Positions 1 to 5,567 of a DNA stretch of 5,644 nucleotides are shown here, one piece after another. Source of the DNA: Citricoccus sp. WCRC_4 (lineage in GTDB: Bacteria > Actinomycetota > Actinomycetes > Actinomycetales > Micrococcaceae); contig JAPFFX010000095.1 in NCBI GenBank assembly GCA_026645375.1, positions 1-5,644 of the forward strand, in the 5' to 3' direction. The translations under genes and the position numbers were made by a program. Position 1 is the stretch's first letter. Every line of letters starts with the position of its first letter. The notes under the pieces were generated by a model. The model did not search any database. It saw only the letters and a list, made by a program, of their open reading frames with translations, and had not been told where the DNA came from.

Positions 1-522
1 GAAGTACTGGCGGATCTTGTCGGCCTCCAGCTTGCCCTCCAGGCCGGTGGAGCGCAGCGCCATCCCCAGGTCCTCGCGGTACTGGCGGCAGGACGAGTAG
101 CAGGAGTAGGCCGAGGTGGCCCCGGTCAGCAGCCGGCGATGGCCGTCGGCGTAGATGCGCTCCAGCGTCTCGGGGACGTAGGGGTCCCAGTTGCGGTTGC
201 CCCAGTAGACCGGCAGCTCGATGCCGCGGGCGGCCAGCTCGGCCTCGATCGCGGCCTTCAGCTCGCGGTTCTGCGCGTTGATGGGGCTGATCCCGCCGTT
301 GGCCCGGTAGTGGGTGGCCACCTCCTCGAGCCGCTCGTCCGGGATACCCCGGCCCCGGGTGACGTTGCGCAGGAAGGGGATCACGTCGTCCTGGCCCTCG
401 GGCCCGCCGAAGGAGGCCAGGAGTACGGCGTCGTAGGCCTTGGGCGCCATGACCCCGTCCTCGTCGTACCCGGTGCGCGGGTCGAAGGACTGCCCGGCGG
501 CTCCGGTGGTGTTCTCACTCAT
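1..522 (-). CDS. hemH: Coproporphyrin III ferrochelatase CpfC/HemH, 5' part (174 residues, cut by the left edge)
   Basis: This enzyme inserts Fe2+ into coproporphyrin III to give coprohaem, the substrate of the neighbouring ChdC, in the cytoplasm. The visible N-terminal half carries the actinobacterial ferrochelatase signatures: LLASFGGPEG (about residues 34-43), FLRNVTRGRGIP (50-61), GGISPINAQNREL (76-88), VYWGNRNWDPYVPE (105-118) and TSAYSCYSSCRQYRED (136-151). The catalytic His and Glu of the second half lie beyond the window. The ATG at 522 is preferred because AGAGGTG ends 8 bases upstream. It gives about 27 residues before the conserved core; an internal ATG at 450 (Met25) is the alternative. 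The start shares one base with the chdC stop (TGATG), which suggests translational coupling. Cys145 aligns with the N-terminal cysteine ligand of the [2Fe-2S] cluster known in Mycobacterium tuberculosis ferrochelatase. Family assignment is secure; coproporphyrin specificity is inferred from the ChdC neighbour. Confidence 0.97.
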   Translation of the reverse strand, partial: MSENTTGAAGQSFDPRTGYDEDGVMAPKAYDAVLLASFGGPEGQDDVIPFLRNVTRGRGIPDERLEEVATHYRANGGISPINAQNRELKAAIEAELAARGIELPVYWGNRNWDPYVPETLERIYADGHRRLLTGATSAYSCYSSCRQYREDLGMALRSTGLEGKLEADKIRQYF

Positions 523-1259
523 CAGGCCAGCACCTCTGCGATCTCGGCCGAGGAGATCAGGCGCCCGGTGTAGAACGGGACCTCCTCGCGCACGTAGTGA
601 CGGGTCTCGTTGTTGCGCAGGTGGCGCATCATGTCCACCAGGTGGTTCAGCCTCGGCGCCTCCAGCCCGAGCAGCCATTCCCAGTCGTTCAGGGCGAAGG
701 CGCTCGTGGTGTTGGCCCAGACCATGGGGAAGTCCCGGCCCAGCAGCCCGTGGTCCTTGAGCATCCTGCCGCGCTCGGCCGGTTCCAGGGTGTACCAGTC
801 GTAGGACCGGACGAAGGGGTAGAAGCACAGCCACTTCAGCGGTTCGCGGCCCATGGCGAACGCGGGCACGTGGTCCTTGTTGAACTCGGCCATCCGGTCC
901 GAGCCCATCGCGGACAACACGACCTGCGTGCCGGCCAGCAGCTCGGTCCGGCGCAGGGTCCTGATGGCGGCCTGCAGGTCCTCGGGGACGTGACCGTACA
1001 TCCACACCATGACGTCGGCGTCGGCGCGCATGCCGGAGACGTCGTAGGTGCCCCGGACCGTCACGCCGCGGTCGGCGAGTTCGGCGACCGTGGCGTCGAA
1101 CTGCTTCACCGCCCGCTGGCGTTCGGCCTCGGTGTGGGCCCCGCCCTGGCCGGATCCGTTCCGCGCGAAGACGGTGTAGGTGGTGAACCACTCGACGTGC
1201 TCGGCGCTCCCGGTCTCGGTCTCGGTCTCGGGGGCCGCTGCTGCCTGGTTCTCGGTCAT
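522..1259 (-). CDS. hemQ: Coprohaem decarboxylase ChdC/HemQ (chlorite dismutase-like family), 245 residues
   Basis: ChdC catalyses the last step of the coproporphyrin-dependent route: peroxide-dependent decarboxylation of two propionates of coprohaem III to give haem b. The protein shows the actinobacterial family pattern. Numbered from the ATG at 1259, HVPAF holds a likely distal His130, YPFVRSYDWYTL holds the catalytic Tyr147, and KDHGLLGRDFP holds the proximal haem ligand His170. The His-Tyr spacing of 17 and Tyr-His spacing of 23 equal those known for Corynebacterium diphtheriae ChdC (His118, Tyr135, His158). About the first 20 residues are a low-complexity Ala/Glu/Thr leader unlikely to belong to the fold. 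An in-frame GTG at 1265 could add two residues, but AGGAG stands only 2 bases from it and 8 bases from the ATG at 1259, so the ATG is chosen. The gene overlaps hemH by one base and is separated from cgoX by 119 bases. Length is slightly above the usual 230-240. Confidence 0.97.
   Translation of the reverse strand: MTENQAAAAPETETETGSAEHVEWFTTYTVFARNGSGQGGAHTEAERQRAVKQFDATVAELADRGVTVRGTYDVSGMRADADVMVWMYGHVPEDLQAAIRTLRRTELLAGTQVVLSAMGSDRMAEFNKDHVPAFAMGREPLKWLCFYPFVRSYDWYTLEPAERGRMLKDHGLLGRDFPMVWANTTSAFALNDWEWLLGLEAPRLNHLVDMMRHLRNNETRHYVREEVPFYTGRLISSAEIAEVLA
531..537 (-). promoter_or_regulatory. Ribosome binding site of hemH, inside the end of chdC
   Basis: The minus strand reads AGAGGTG, 8 bases before the ATG at 522. 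It lies within the last codons of chdC, so both genes are presumably translated from one message. It supports the ATG at 522 over the internal ATG at 450. Confidence 0.6.
1212..1229. repeat. Three tandem copies of GGTCTC in the chdC N-terminal codons
   Basis: The hexamer GGTCTC occurs three times in a row (plus-strand reading) and encodes a Glu-Thr dipeptide repeat in the N-terminal leader of ChdC. The unit is a multiple of three, so copy-number change would lengthen or shorten the leader without a frameshift. It lies outside the conserved fold. Confidence 0.7.
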
Positions 1260-1260
1260 C

Positions 1261-1282
1261 GTCACAACTCCTGTGTTGTCAC
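1261..1282 (-). promoter_or_regulatory. chdC ribosome binding site within an imperfect hairpin
   Basis: On the minus strand AGGAG (1272-1268) lies 8 bases before the ATG at 1259 and decides the chdC start. It is flanked by the arms GTGACAAC and GTTGTGAC. These can pair over eight positions with one G-G mismatch and leave a six-base loop ACAGGA, so most of the Shine-Dalgarno sequence would sit in the loop. The pairing is visible in the sequence; any control role is inference. Confidence 0.5.
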
Positions 1283-1341
1283 CGTGTGGCGTCGGGCGCG
1301 TGCAGTGCAGCGCGCTGCCGTGGTCGTTGCCGCGTACCGGT

Positions 1342-1358
1342 TTCTACAGTCGGTAGAA
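1342..1358. promoter_or_regulatory. Inverted repeat TTCTAC-N5-GTAGAA upstream of chdC (candidate operator, box A)
   Basis: Six-base perfect arms flank AGTCG in the 119-base gap between cgoX and chdC. Sixteen bases of it (1343-1358) match 4074-4089, in the hemE-hemA gap, at 14 positions. On the minus strand the right arm runs into TAGAAA (1346-1341), which could serve as a weak -10 hexamer for chdC with a leader of about 75 bases. I know no named regulator with this exact operator. Confidence 0.5.
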
Positions 1359-1368
1359 CGGCGAGTCC

Positions 1369-1374
1369 AGCCTA
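1369..1374 (-). promoter_or_regulatory. Possible -10 hexamer TAGGCT for chdC-hemH
   Basis: Just after the cgoX stop the minus strand reads TAGGCT, which fits the actinobacterial TANNNT pattern. A start about 7 bases downstream would place box A (1342-1358) at the beginning of the transcript, a classic repressor position. No good -35 is visible. TAGAAA at 1346-1341 is a competing candidate. Confidence 0.3.
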
Positions 1375-1378
1375 CCCC

Positions 1379-2887
1379 TCAGGTCTCGTCCCCACCGATC
1401 CGACGCCGGACGTCGCCCACGACGGCGGCCAGTCCCGTCCCGGCCAGCCAGGCACCGACGGCGTCCAGCCCCGCCTGCCCCTCCAGCCAGTCCCGGACGC
1501 TGCGTACCGCCGCCCGGTGTGCGGTGGTCGCCGCGGGCAGGGCGGATCGCCAGCGCACCACGAAGGAGTGCACCACCGTGCCGGCCAGGTCCACGCCGGT
1601 GAGCGTCGTGGCATCGGTCACGGCCCGGGCCAGCAGCTCCCGGTCGCCGGTGCCGTACCCCGGGGTGGAGGCGCCCGGGGCATCGGTGACGCGGCCGTAG
1701 GACAGCCGCAGCACGTGCCGGTGCGGTGCGGTCCGGACCCAGTCCCACTTGGCGGTCACGTGGGTCATCGCCTTGGCGCCCACGACGTCGGCCGGCACCT
1801 GCGGGGAGACCAGCAGGCCGGTCCCCCGCGGGGCGGCATCGAGCCCCGCGGCATCTGCGACCAGGGTCACCAGGGCGACACCGGCCCCCTCGGCCGGGCG
1901 GTCCGCCGCGGCCAGGGCACCTCCGGCCACGGGGGCGAGCAGGTCCCAGGCGGCCGGGCCGTCGGTGGCGACGACCACGCGGCCGGCGGACAGGGTCGCC
2001 TCGGTGCCGTCCTGCGTGCGCGTGGAGACGGTCCACCCGTCCGCGGCACGGTCCAGCCCGGTGGCCAGGACCCCGGTCCGGACCGTGGCCCCGGCGGCCC
2101 GCAGGGCCTCGACCAGGGCCGCCGTCAGGGTGTTCATCCCCCCGCGCAGGGAGGCCACGAGGGCACCGGGCGGGGCCGCGGCGCGGCGGGAGGCCACGGC
2201 CCGGGCCAGCGAGCCCTCGGTCACGAGCGCCTCCAGCAGTCCCGGGGCGACGGTCCGCAGGTCGAGGGTGTCCGGGTCTGCCGAGTGCACGCCGGCGACG
2301 ACCGGGGCCACGAGGACCTGCAGCACGCCGTCGCCCATCCGGTCCCGCACCACCGCGCCGACGGTGACCGGGCCGCCGTCGTGCAGGGCCTGCTCCCAGC
2401 GCCCCACCGGCTGGGTGAGGTCCTGGCGGGCCCGCGCCAGCGCCTCGGTGCCCAGGGCCTCGGCGACCTCGGGGGCGTCGAGGTCCCCGGGGATGCCCAG
2501 GATCCCCACGCGCGGCGAGCGGACGGCGCGTCCGGCGACCTCGCCGCCGCCTCCGGCCGGGTCCGGCAGGTACATCCACGAGCCCACGGGGTTCGGCGTC
2601 ACGACGGCGCCGGAGAGCCCCAGCTCCTCGACCAGCTCGCGCACGGCGGGGGTGCGGACCGCGAACGACTCGGCGCCGGCGTCGAGGACCAGTTCCGTGC
2701 CGTCGGGCAGCGGGGCGTGGACGGGCGCGACGCAGCCGCCGAGGGTGGCCGTGGCCTCCAGCAGGGTCACCGCGTGTCCGGAGCGGGCCAGCTCCCAGGC
2801 GGACAGCAGCCCGGAGATCCCACCGCCGACGACGACGGCCGGGCGGGGACCGCGGTGGCCGTCGTGCGCCTCGATGCCGGACCTCAC
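1379..2887 (-). CDS. hemY: Coproporphyrinogen III oxidase CgoX (HemY/HemG-type FAD protein), 502 residues
   Basis: This FAD enzyme removes six electrons from coproporphyrinogen III, using O2, to give coproporphyrin III for the ferrochelatase. The N-terminus carries the dinucleotide-binding motif VVVGGGISGL (residues 18-27), followed by the acidic end of the second strand (LLEA, 42-45). Family motifs follow: LDAGAESFAVRTP (68-80), LVAPVVAGVHSADPDTL (192-208) and SLRGGMNTL (246-254). The C-terminal flavin-contact segment is GTGLAAVVGD (483-492). No membrane segment is visible, as expected for the soluble monoderm enzyme. The start is GTG at 2887, overlapping the hemE stop as GTGA; the Shine-Dalgarno is weak, so translation is probably coupled to hemE. 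No other in-frame start precedes the FAD motif. Homologues are often annotated protoporphyrinogen oxidase; the ChdC neighbour favours coproporphyrinogen as the substrate. Confidence 0.95.
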   Translation of the reverse strand: MRSGIEAHDGHRGPRPAVVVGGGISGLLSAWELARSGHAVTLLEATATLGGCVAPVHAPLPDGTELVLDAGAESFAVRTPAVRELVEELGLSGAVVTPNPVGSWMYLPDPAGGGGEVAGRAVRSPRVGILGIPGDLDAPEVAEALGTEALARARQDLTQPVGRWEQALHDGGPVTVGAVVRDRMGDGVLQVLVAPVVAGVHSADPDTLDLRTVAPGLLEALVTEGSLARAVASRRAAAPPGALVASLRGGMNTLTAALVEALRAAGATVRTGVLATGLDRAADGWTVSTRTQDGTEATLSAGRVVVATDGPAAWDLLAPVAGGALAAADRPAEGAGVALVTLVADAAGLDAAPRGTGLLVSPQVPADVVGAKAMTHVTAKWDWVRTAPHRHVLRLSYGRVTDAPGASTPGYGTGDRELLARAVTDATTLTGVDLAGTVVHSFVVRWRSALPAATTAHRAAVRSVRDWLEGQAGLDAVGAWLAGTGLAAVVGDVRRRIGGDET

Positions 2888-4014
2888 GGCTGGAGCGAGT
2901 GGATGAGCCCGACGACCCGGGTCAGGACCTCGGGGTCCGTGGTCGGCGGCACGCCGTGGCCGAGGTTCACGACGTGCCCGGGGGCGACCCGGCCGGCCTC
3001 GACGACCTCGCGGACGTGGGCCTCGAGCACCTCCCAGGGGGCGGAGAGCAGGGCGGGGTCGATGTTGCCCTGCAGGGGCACCGCCCCGCGGCCGCCCGCC
3101 CCCGGGCTGGCTTCCAGGCGGCGATGGGCCTCATCCAGGGGGAGCCGGTAGTCGACGCCGACCACGGAGGCGCCGGCGTCGCGCATGGCCGGCAGGATCT
3201 CGCCCGTACCGGTGCCGAAGTGCACGAGCGGAACCCCGGTCGCACCGGCCAGGTCCTGGACGTGGGACAGGGCCCGGGCGGAGTGGGGCTGGACGTATCG
3301 CAGGTAGTCGGCCAGGGAGAGCGACCCGGCCCAGGAGTCGAAGAGCTGGCCGGCGGAGGCCCCGGCCTCGATCTGGGCGCGCAGGAACTTCCCCGAGGCG
3401 TCCGCGGCCCAGCCGGCCAGCGCGTTCCAGGTCTCCGGGTCGGCGTGCATCATGGTCCGCGGACCCAGGTGATCGCGCGAGGGCCGGCCCTCGACCATGT
3501 AGGCGGCCACGGTGAACGGCGCCCCGGCGAAGCCGATCAGGGGGGTGGGGCCGAGTTCGGCCACGGTCAGCCGCACGGCCTCGCGGATCGGCTCCAGGGC
3601 CTCATCCGTCAGTTCGGGCAGGGCCGCGACGTCCTCGGCGGTGCGCACGGCGGCACCCAGGACGGGGCCGGTGCCGGGCACGATGTCGACGTCGACGCCG
3701 GCCAGCTTCAGCGGGATGACGATGTCCGAGAAGAAGATGGCGGCGTCCACGTCATGCCGGCGCACCGGCTGCAGCGTGATCTCCGAGGCCATCGCGGGCT
3801 TCAGGCAGGACTCCAGCATGTCGGTGCCCTCACGCAGGGCGCGGTACTCCGGCAGGGACCGCCCGGCCTGGCGCATGAACCACACCGGCTTCCGGGACGG
3901 GGTGCCGCCGCGGTAGGCGGTGATCAGCGGTGACGACGCCGTGGAGCGGGCGGGGTCCGTGGTGATCAGCGGGTGGTCGGCGGGCAGCGCGGTCGATGAA
4001 GGCATGGCGCCCAT
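2884..4014 (-). CDS. hemE: Uroporphyrinogen decarboxylase HemE, 376 residues
   Basis: HemE decarboxylates the four acetate side chains of uroporphyrinogen III to give coproporphyrinogen III in the cytosol, without a cofactor. The signature PVWFMRQAGRSLPEYR (residues 43-58) contains the substrate-binding Arg48 and Arg52. FFSDI holds the pyrrole-binding Asp97, GAPFTVAAYMVEG holds Tyr172, QLFDSWAG holds Ser227 and VNLGHGVPP holds His353. These correspond to human URO-D Arg37, Arg41, Asp86, Tyr164, Ser219 and His339, so the active site is complete. A short Gly-rich stretch (about 304-310) precedes QGNIDPALL. The start is ATG at 4014 or, nine bases on, ATG at 4005. GGGGAGG at 4033-4027 is 12 bases from the first and 21 from the second, so neither is ideally spaced; 4014 is chosen. 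The gene is first in the minus-strand run, overlaps cgoX by 4 bases and faces away from hemA. Confidence 0.97.
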   Translation of the reverse strand: MGAMPSSTALPADHPLITTDPARSTASSPLITAYRGGTPSRKPVWFMRQAGRSLPEYRALREGTDMLESCLKPAMASEITLQPVRRHDVDAAIFFSDIVIPLKLAGVDVDIVPGTGPVLGAAVRTAEDVAALPELTDEALEPIREAVRLTVAELGPTPLIGFAGAPFTVAAYMVEGRPSRDHLGPRTMMHADPETWNALAGWAADASGKFLRAQIEAGASAGQLFDSWAGSLSLADYLRYVQPHSARALSHVQDLAGATGVPLVHFGTGTGEILPAMRDAGASVVGVDYRLPLDEAHRRLEASPGAGGRGAVPLQGNIDPALLSAPWEVLEAHVREVVEAGRVAPGHVVNLGHGVPPTTDPEVLTRVVGLIHSLQP

Positions 4015-4026
4015 TCTTCCATCGAA

Positions 4027-4033
4027 CCTCCCC
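4027..4033 (-). promoter_or_regulatory. Probable ribosome binding site of hemE
   Basis: The minus strand reads GGGGAGG, the only strong Shine-Dalgarno-like sequence before hemE. Spacing is 12 bases to the ATG at 4014. An out-of-frame ATG at 4022 lies 4 bases after it. Confidence 0.45.
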
Positions 4034-4073
4034 CGTGTTTCCGCTGACCGGCAGGTCCGGTGGCCGCTGACGC

Positions 4074-4089
4074 TCTACAGGCAGTAGAA
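4074..4089. promoter_or_regulatory. Inverted repeat TCTAC-N5-GTAGA(A) between hemE and hemA (candidate operator, box B)
   Basis: Five-base perfect arms flank AGGCA in the 86-base divergent gap. The 16 bases match box A (1343-1358) at 14 positions, including both arms and the central C. The right arm overlaps TAGAAT, the probable -10 box of hemA. A protein bound here could block hemA transcription and, given the small gap, might also affect hemE. The binding protein is unknown. Confidence 0.55.
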
Positions 4090-4090
4090 T
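4085..4090 (+). promoter_or_regulatory. Probable -10 box of hemA (TAGAAT)
   Basis: TAGAAT matches five of six bases of TATAAT and the actinobacterial TANNNT pattern. It lies 10 bases before the hemA GTG, so transcription should start within a few bases of the start codon. No convincing -35 hexamer is seen at 16-18 bases upstream. Confidence 0.55.
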
Positions 4091-4100
4091 CGCTCGCATT

Positions 4101-5471
4101 GTGACTTTGTTTTCCCTGGTTGCCTCGCACACCGACCTTGACCTCGACACGGTGGCGCAGCTGAGCAACGGCACCGACGAGGTCGCCTCAGCCATCCCCA
4201 CCTCGACCGCCCATGGGGCGGTCGTGCTGGCCACCTGCAACCGGGTGGAGATCTATGCGGAGGCCCCGGACGAGGCCTCCGTGGACCAGGCCCGCCAGGA
4301 GCTCCTGGAGGCCGTCGCCCGGGGATCGGGCCTGGCCGCGGACGCCGTCGCCTCCTCCTTCCGGACCCTCGCCGGTGACGCGGCGGTCCGGCACCTGTTC
4401 GAGGTCGGCGCCGGGCTGAAGTCGGCCGTCGTGGGCGAACGCGAGATCGCCGGCCAGGTCCGGCGCGCACTCGGCGCCGCCCGGGAGTCCGGCACCGCCA
4501 CCGGGACCCTGACCAAGCTCTTCGAGTCCGCCACCCGCACCGCCAAGGACGTCGGCACGCACACCGCCCTGGGCACGGCCGGCCGCTCGATCGTCTCCGT
4601 GGCCCTGGACCTGGCCACCAGCATGCGGGCCGGCACCTCGGTGGTCGGCGCCCAGCGCTTCTGGCAGGACGCCAACATCCTGCTGATCGGCACCGGGGCC
4701 TACGCCGGGACCACGCTGGCCCAGCTGGCCGACCGCGGCGCCGCCAACGTGGGCGTGCACTCGTCCTCAGGCCGTGCGGAGGCCTTCGTCGCCGACCGCG
4801 GGGGCTGGGCCCTGGCCCTGGGCGGCGAGAAGATCCACGGGGCCATCGCGGAGGCCGACGTGATCATCGGCTGTTCCGGGGGCGACCGACGCCTCGAGGC
4901 CGGGACCCTGCGACGCCTGCGCGAGGGGGTCACCGGGCGGCTGACCGTGCTGGACCTGGCCCTGACCCATGACTTCGACCCCGCCATCGCCGACCTTCCC
5001 GGTGTGGACCTGATCACCCTGGAATCGGTGAAGATGGCCGCGCCGGACGGTCAGCAGGCCGCCCTGACCGCCGCCGCGCAACTCGTGGACGGCGCCGTGG
5101 ACGGCTTCCTGCACGAGCGCAAGTCCCGCAGCGCCAACGAGGCCATCGTGGCCCTGCGGCGGCACACGCAGCAGGTGCTGGACTCCGAGATGCAGCGGGT
5201 GCGCAGCCGGCACGGCTGCACCGCGGCCGCCGAGGAGGTCGAGTTCGCGCTGCGTCGCATGGTCCGGCAGATGCTCCACGAGCCCACGGTCCGCGCCAAG
5301 GAACTCGCCGCCGAGGGGCGCCTCGACGAGTACGAGAACGCACTGAACGTCCTCTTCGGCCTGGACGTCTCGCCCGCGGCGGCGAACGGGGCCCCGGGGT
5401 CCTGCCCGGTCGGCGATCCGCGTGAGGACGCCCTCCCGGATGGCCTCACGGCCTCGGCCCGGATCGCCTGA
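4101..5471 (+). CDS. hemA: Glutamyl-tRNA reductase HemA, 456 residues
   Basis: HemA reduces glutamyl-tRNA(Glu) with NADPH to glutamate-1-semialdehyde, the committed and usually regulated step of the C5 route to tetrapyrroles. Family features appear in order. VVLATCNRVEIYAE (41-54) holds the nucleophile Cys46. HLFEVGAGLKSAVVGEREIAG (98-118) holds the conserved His98 and the GExxIxGQV motif. ILLIGTGAYAG (193-203) is the NADPH-binding loop. About 350-420 is the helical dimerisation domain (EFALRRMVRQMLHEPTVRAKEL, then ENALNVLFGL). A tail of about 35 residues follows, containing Ser-Cys-Pro at 434-436. The GTG start at 4101 fits because MTLFSLVASH is where actinobacterial homologues begin. No Shine-Dalgarno precedes it and the -10 box is only 10 bases away, which suggests a leaderless or nearly leaderless message. 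It is divergent from hemE. Confidence 0.98.
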   Translation: MTLFSLVASHTDLDLDTVAQLSNGTDEVASAIPTSTAHGAVVLATCNRVEIYAEAPDEASVDQARQELLEAVARGSGLAADAVASSFRTLAGDAAVRHLFEVGAGLKSAVVGEREIAGQVRRALGAARESGTATGTLTKLFESATRTAKDVGTHTALGTAGRSIVSVALDLATSMRAGTSVVGAQRFWQDANILLIGTGAYAGTTLAQLADRGAANVGVHSSSGRAEAFVADRGGWALALGGEKIHGAIAEADVIIGCSGGDRRLEAGTLRRLREGVTGRLTVLDLALTHDFDPAIADLPGVDLITLESVKMAAPDGQQAALTAAAQLVDGAVDGFLHERKSRSANEAIVALRRHTQQVLDSEMQRVRSRHGCTAAAEEVEFALRRMVRQMLHEPTVRAKELAAEGRLDEYENALNVLFGLDVSPAAANGAPGSCPVGDPREDALPDGLTASARIA

Positions 5472-5503
5472 CCGGCCCCGGAGGACCGGCGTTCCCCACC
5501 GCC

Positions 5504-5517
5504 CTACCGGCCGGTAG
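5504..5517. promoter_or_regulatory. Perfect 14-base palindrome overlapping the TetR-gene -10 box (candidate operator)
   Basis: CTACCGGCCGGTAG is its own reverse complement. It shares the outer CTAC/GTAG ends with boxes A and B, but with six bases between them instead of five. Its last three bases are the start of TAGACT. A palindrome at this place is typical of autoregulation by TetR-type repressors; here that is inference. Confidence 0.45.
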
Positions 5518-5520
5518 ACT
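5515..5520 (+). promoter_or_regulatory. Probable -10 box of the TetR-family gene (TAGACT)
   Basis: TAGACT fits TANNNT. TTCCCC at 5492-5497, 17 bases upstream, is a weak -35 candidate. A start near 5526 would give a leader of about 42 bases. Confidence 0.4.
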
Positions 5521-5553
5521 TCTCGACACCGTCCTGACCGGGCGTTCCCGTGC

Positions 5554-5560
5554 AGAAAGG
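5554..5560 (+). promoter_or_regulatory. Ribosome binding site of the TetR-family gene
   Basis: AGAAAGG ends 7 bases before the GTG at 5568, an ideal distance. It favours that start over the in-frame ATG at 5583. Confidence 0.55.
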
Positions 5561-5567
5561 CCTCACC

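Noticed and set aside
1260..1265. GTG at 1265 as the chdC start
   Set aside because: AGGAG would be only 2 bases away, whereas the ATG at 1259 has ideal 8-base spacing.
1342..1358. Box A as a terminator for cgoX
   Set aside because: The stem is short and A/T-rich with no T-run after it on the minus strand, and its near-copy at 4074-4089 sits at a promoter rather than after a gene.
597..1700. Plus-strand open frame opposite chdC and the end of cgoX
   Set aside because: Antisense to the catalytic motifs of ChdC, no domain recognised, and it crosses the control gap without a plausible ribosome site.
1344..2579. Minus-strand open frame of 411 codons inside cgoX in another frame
   Set aside because: It encodes an Arg/Gly/Pro-rich string with no motif, in a different frame from the clear FAD-protein reading. 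It is a GC-driven shadow.
1286..3151. Long plus-strand open frame (621 codons) opposite cgoX and hemE
   Set aside because: It runs antisense through two genes with full family motifs. Its product is Gly/Arg/Pro-rich low complexity with no recognisable domain, as expected when high third-position GC removes stop codons.
2899..3933. Plus-strand open frame opposite hemE
   Set aside because: Gly-rich, motif-free translation antisense to a complete HemE active site.
4188..4760. Minus-strand open frames opposite hemA
   Set aside because: They are antisense to the Cys46 and NADPH-binding regions of HemA and have Gly/Arg-rich products without domains.
5472..5500. Intrinsic terminator after hemA
   Set aside because: CCGG repeats can form only a short stem and no T-run follows. 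The palindrome at 5504-5517 also lacks a T-run and sits on a promoter.
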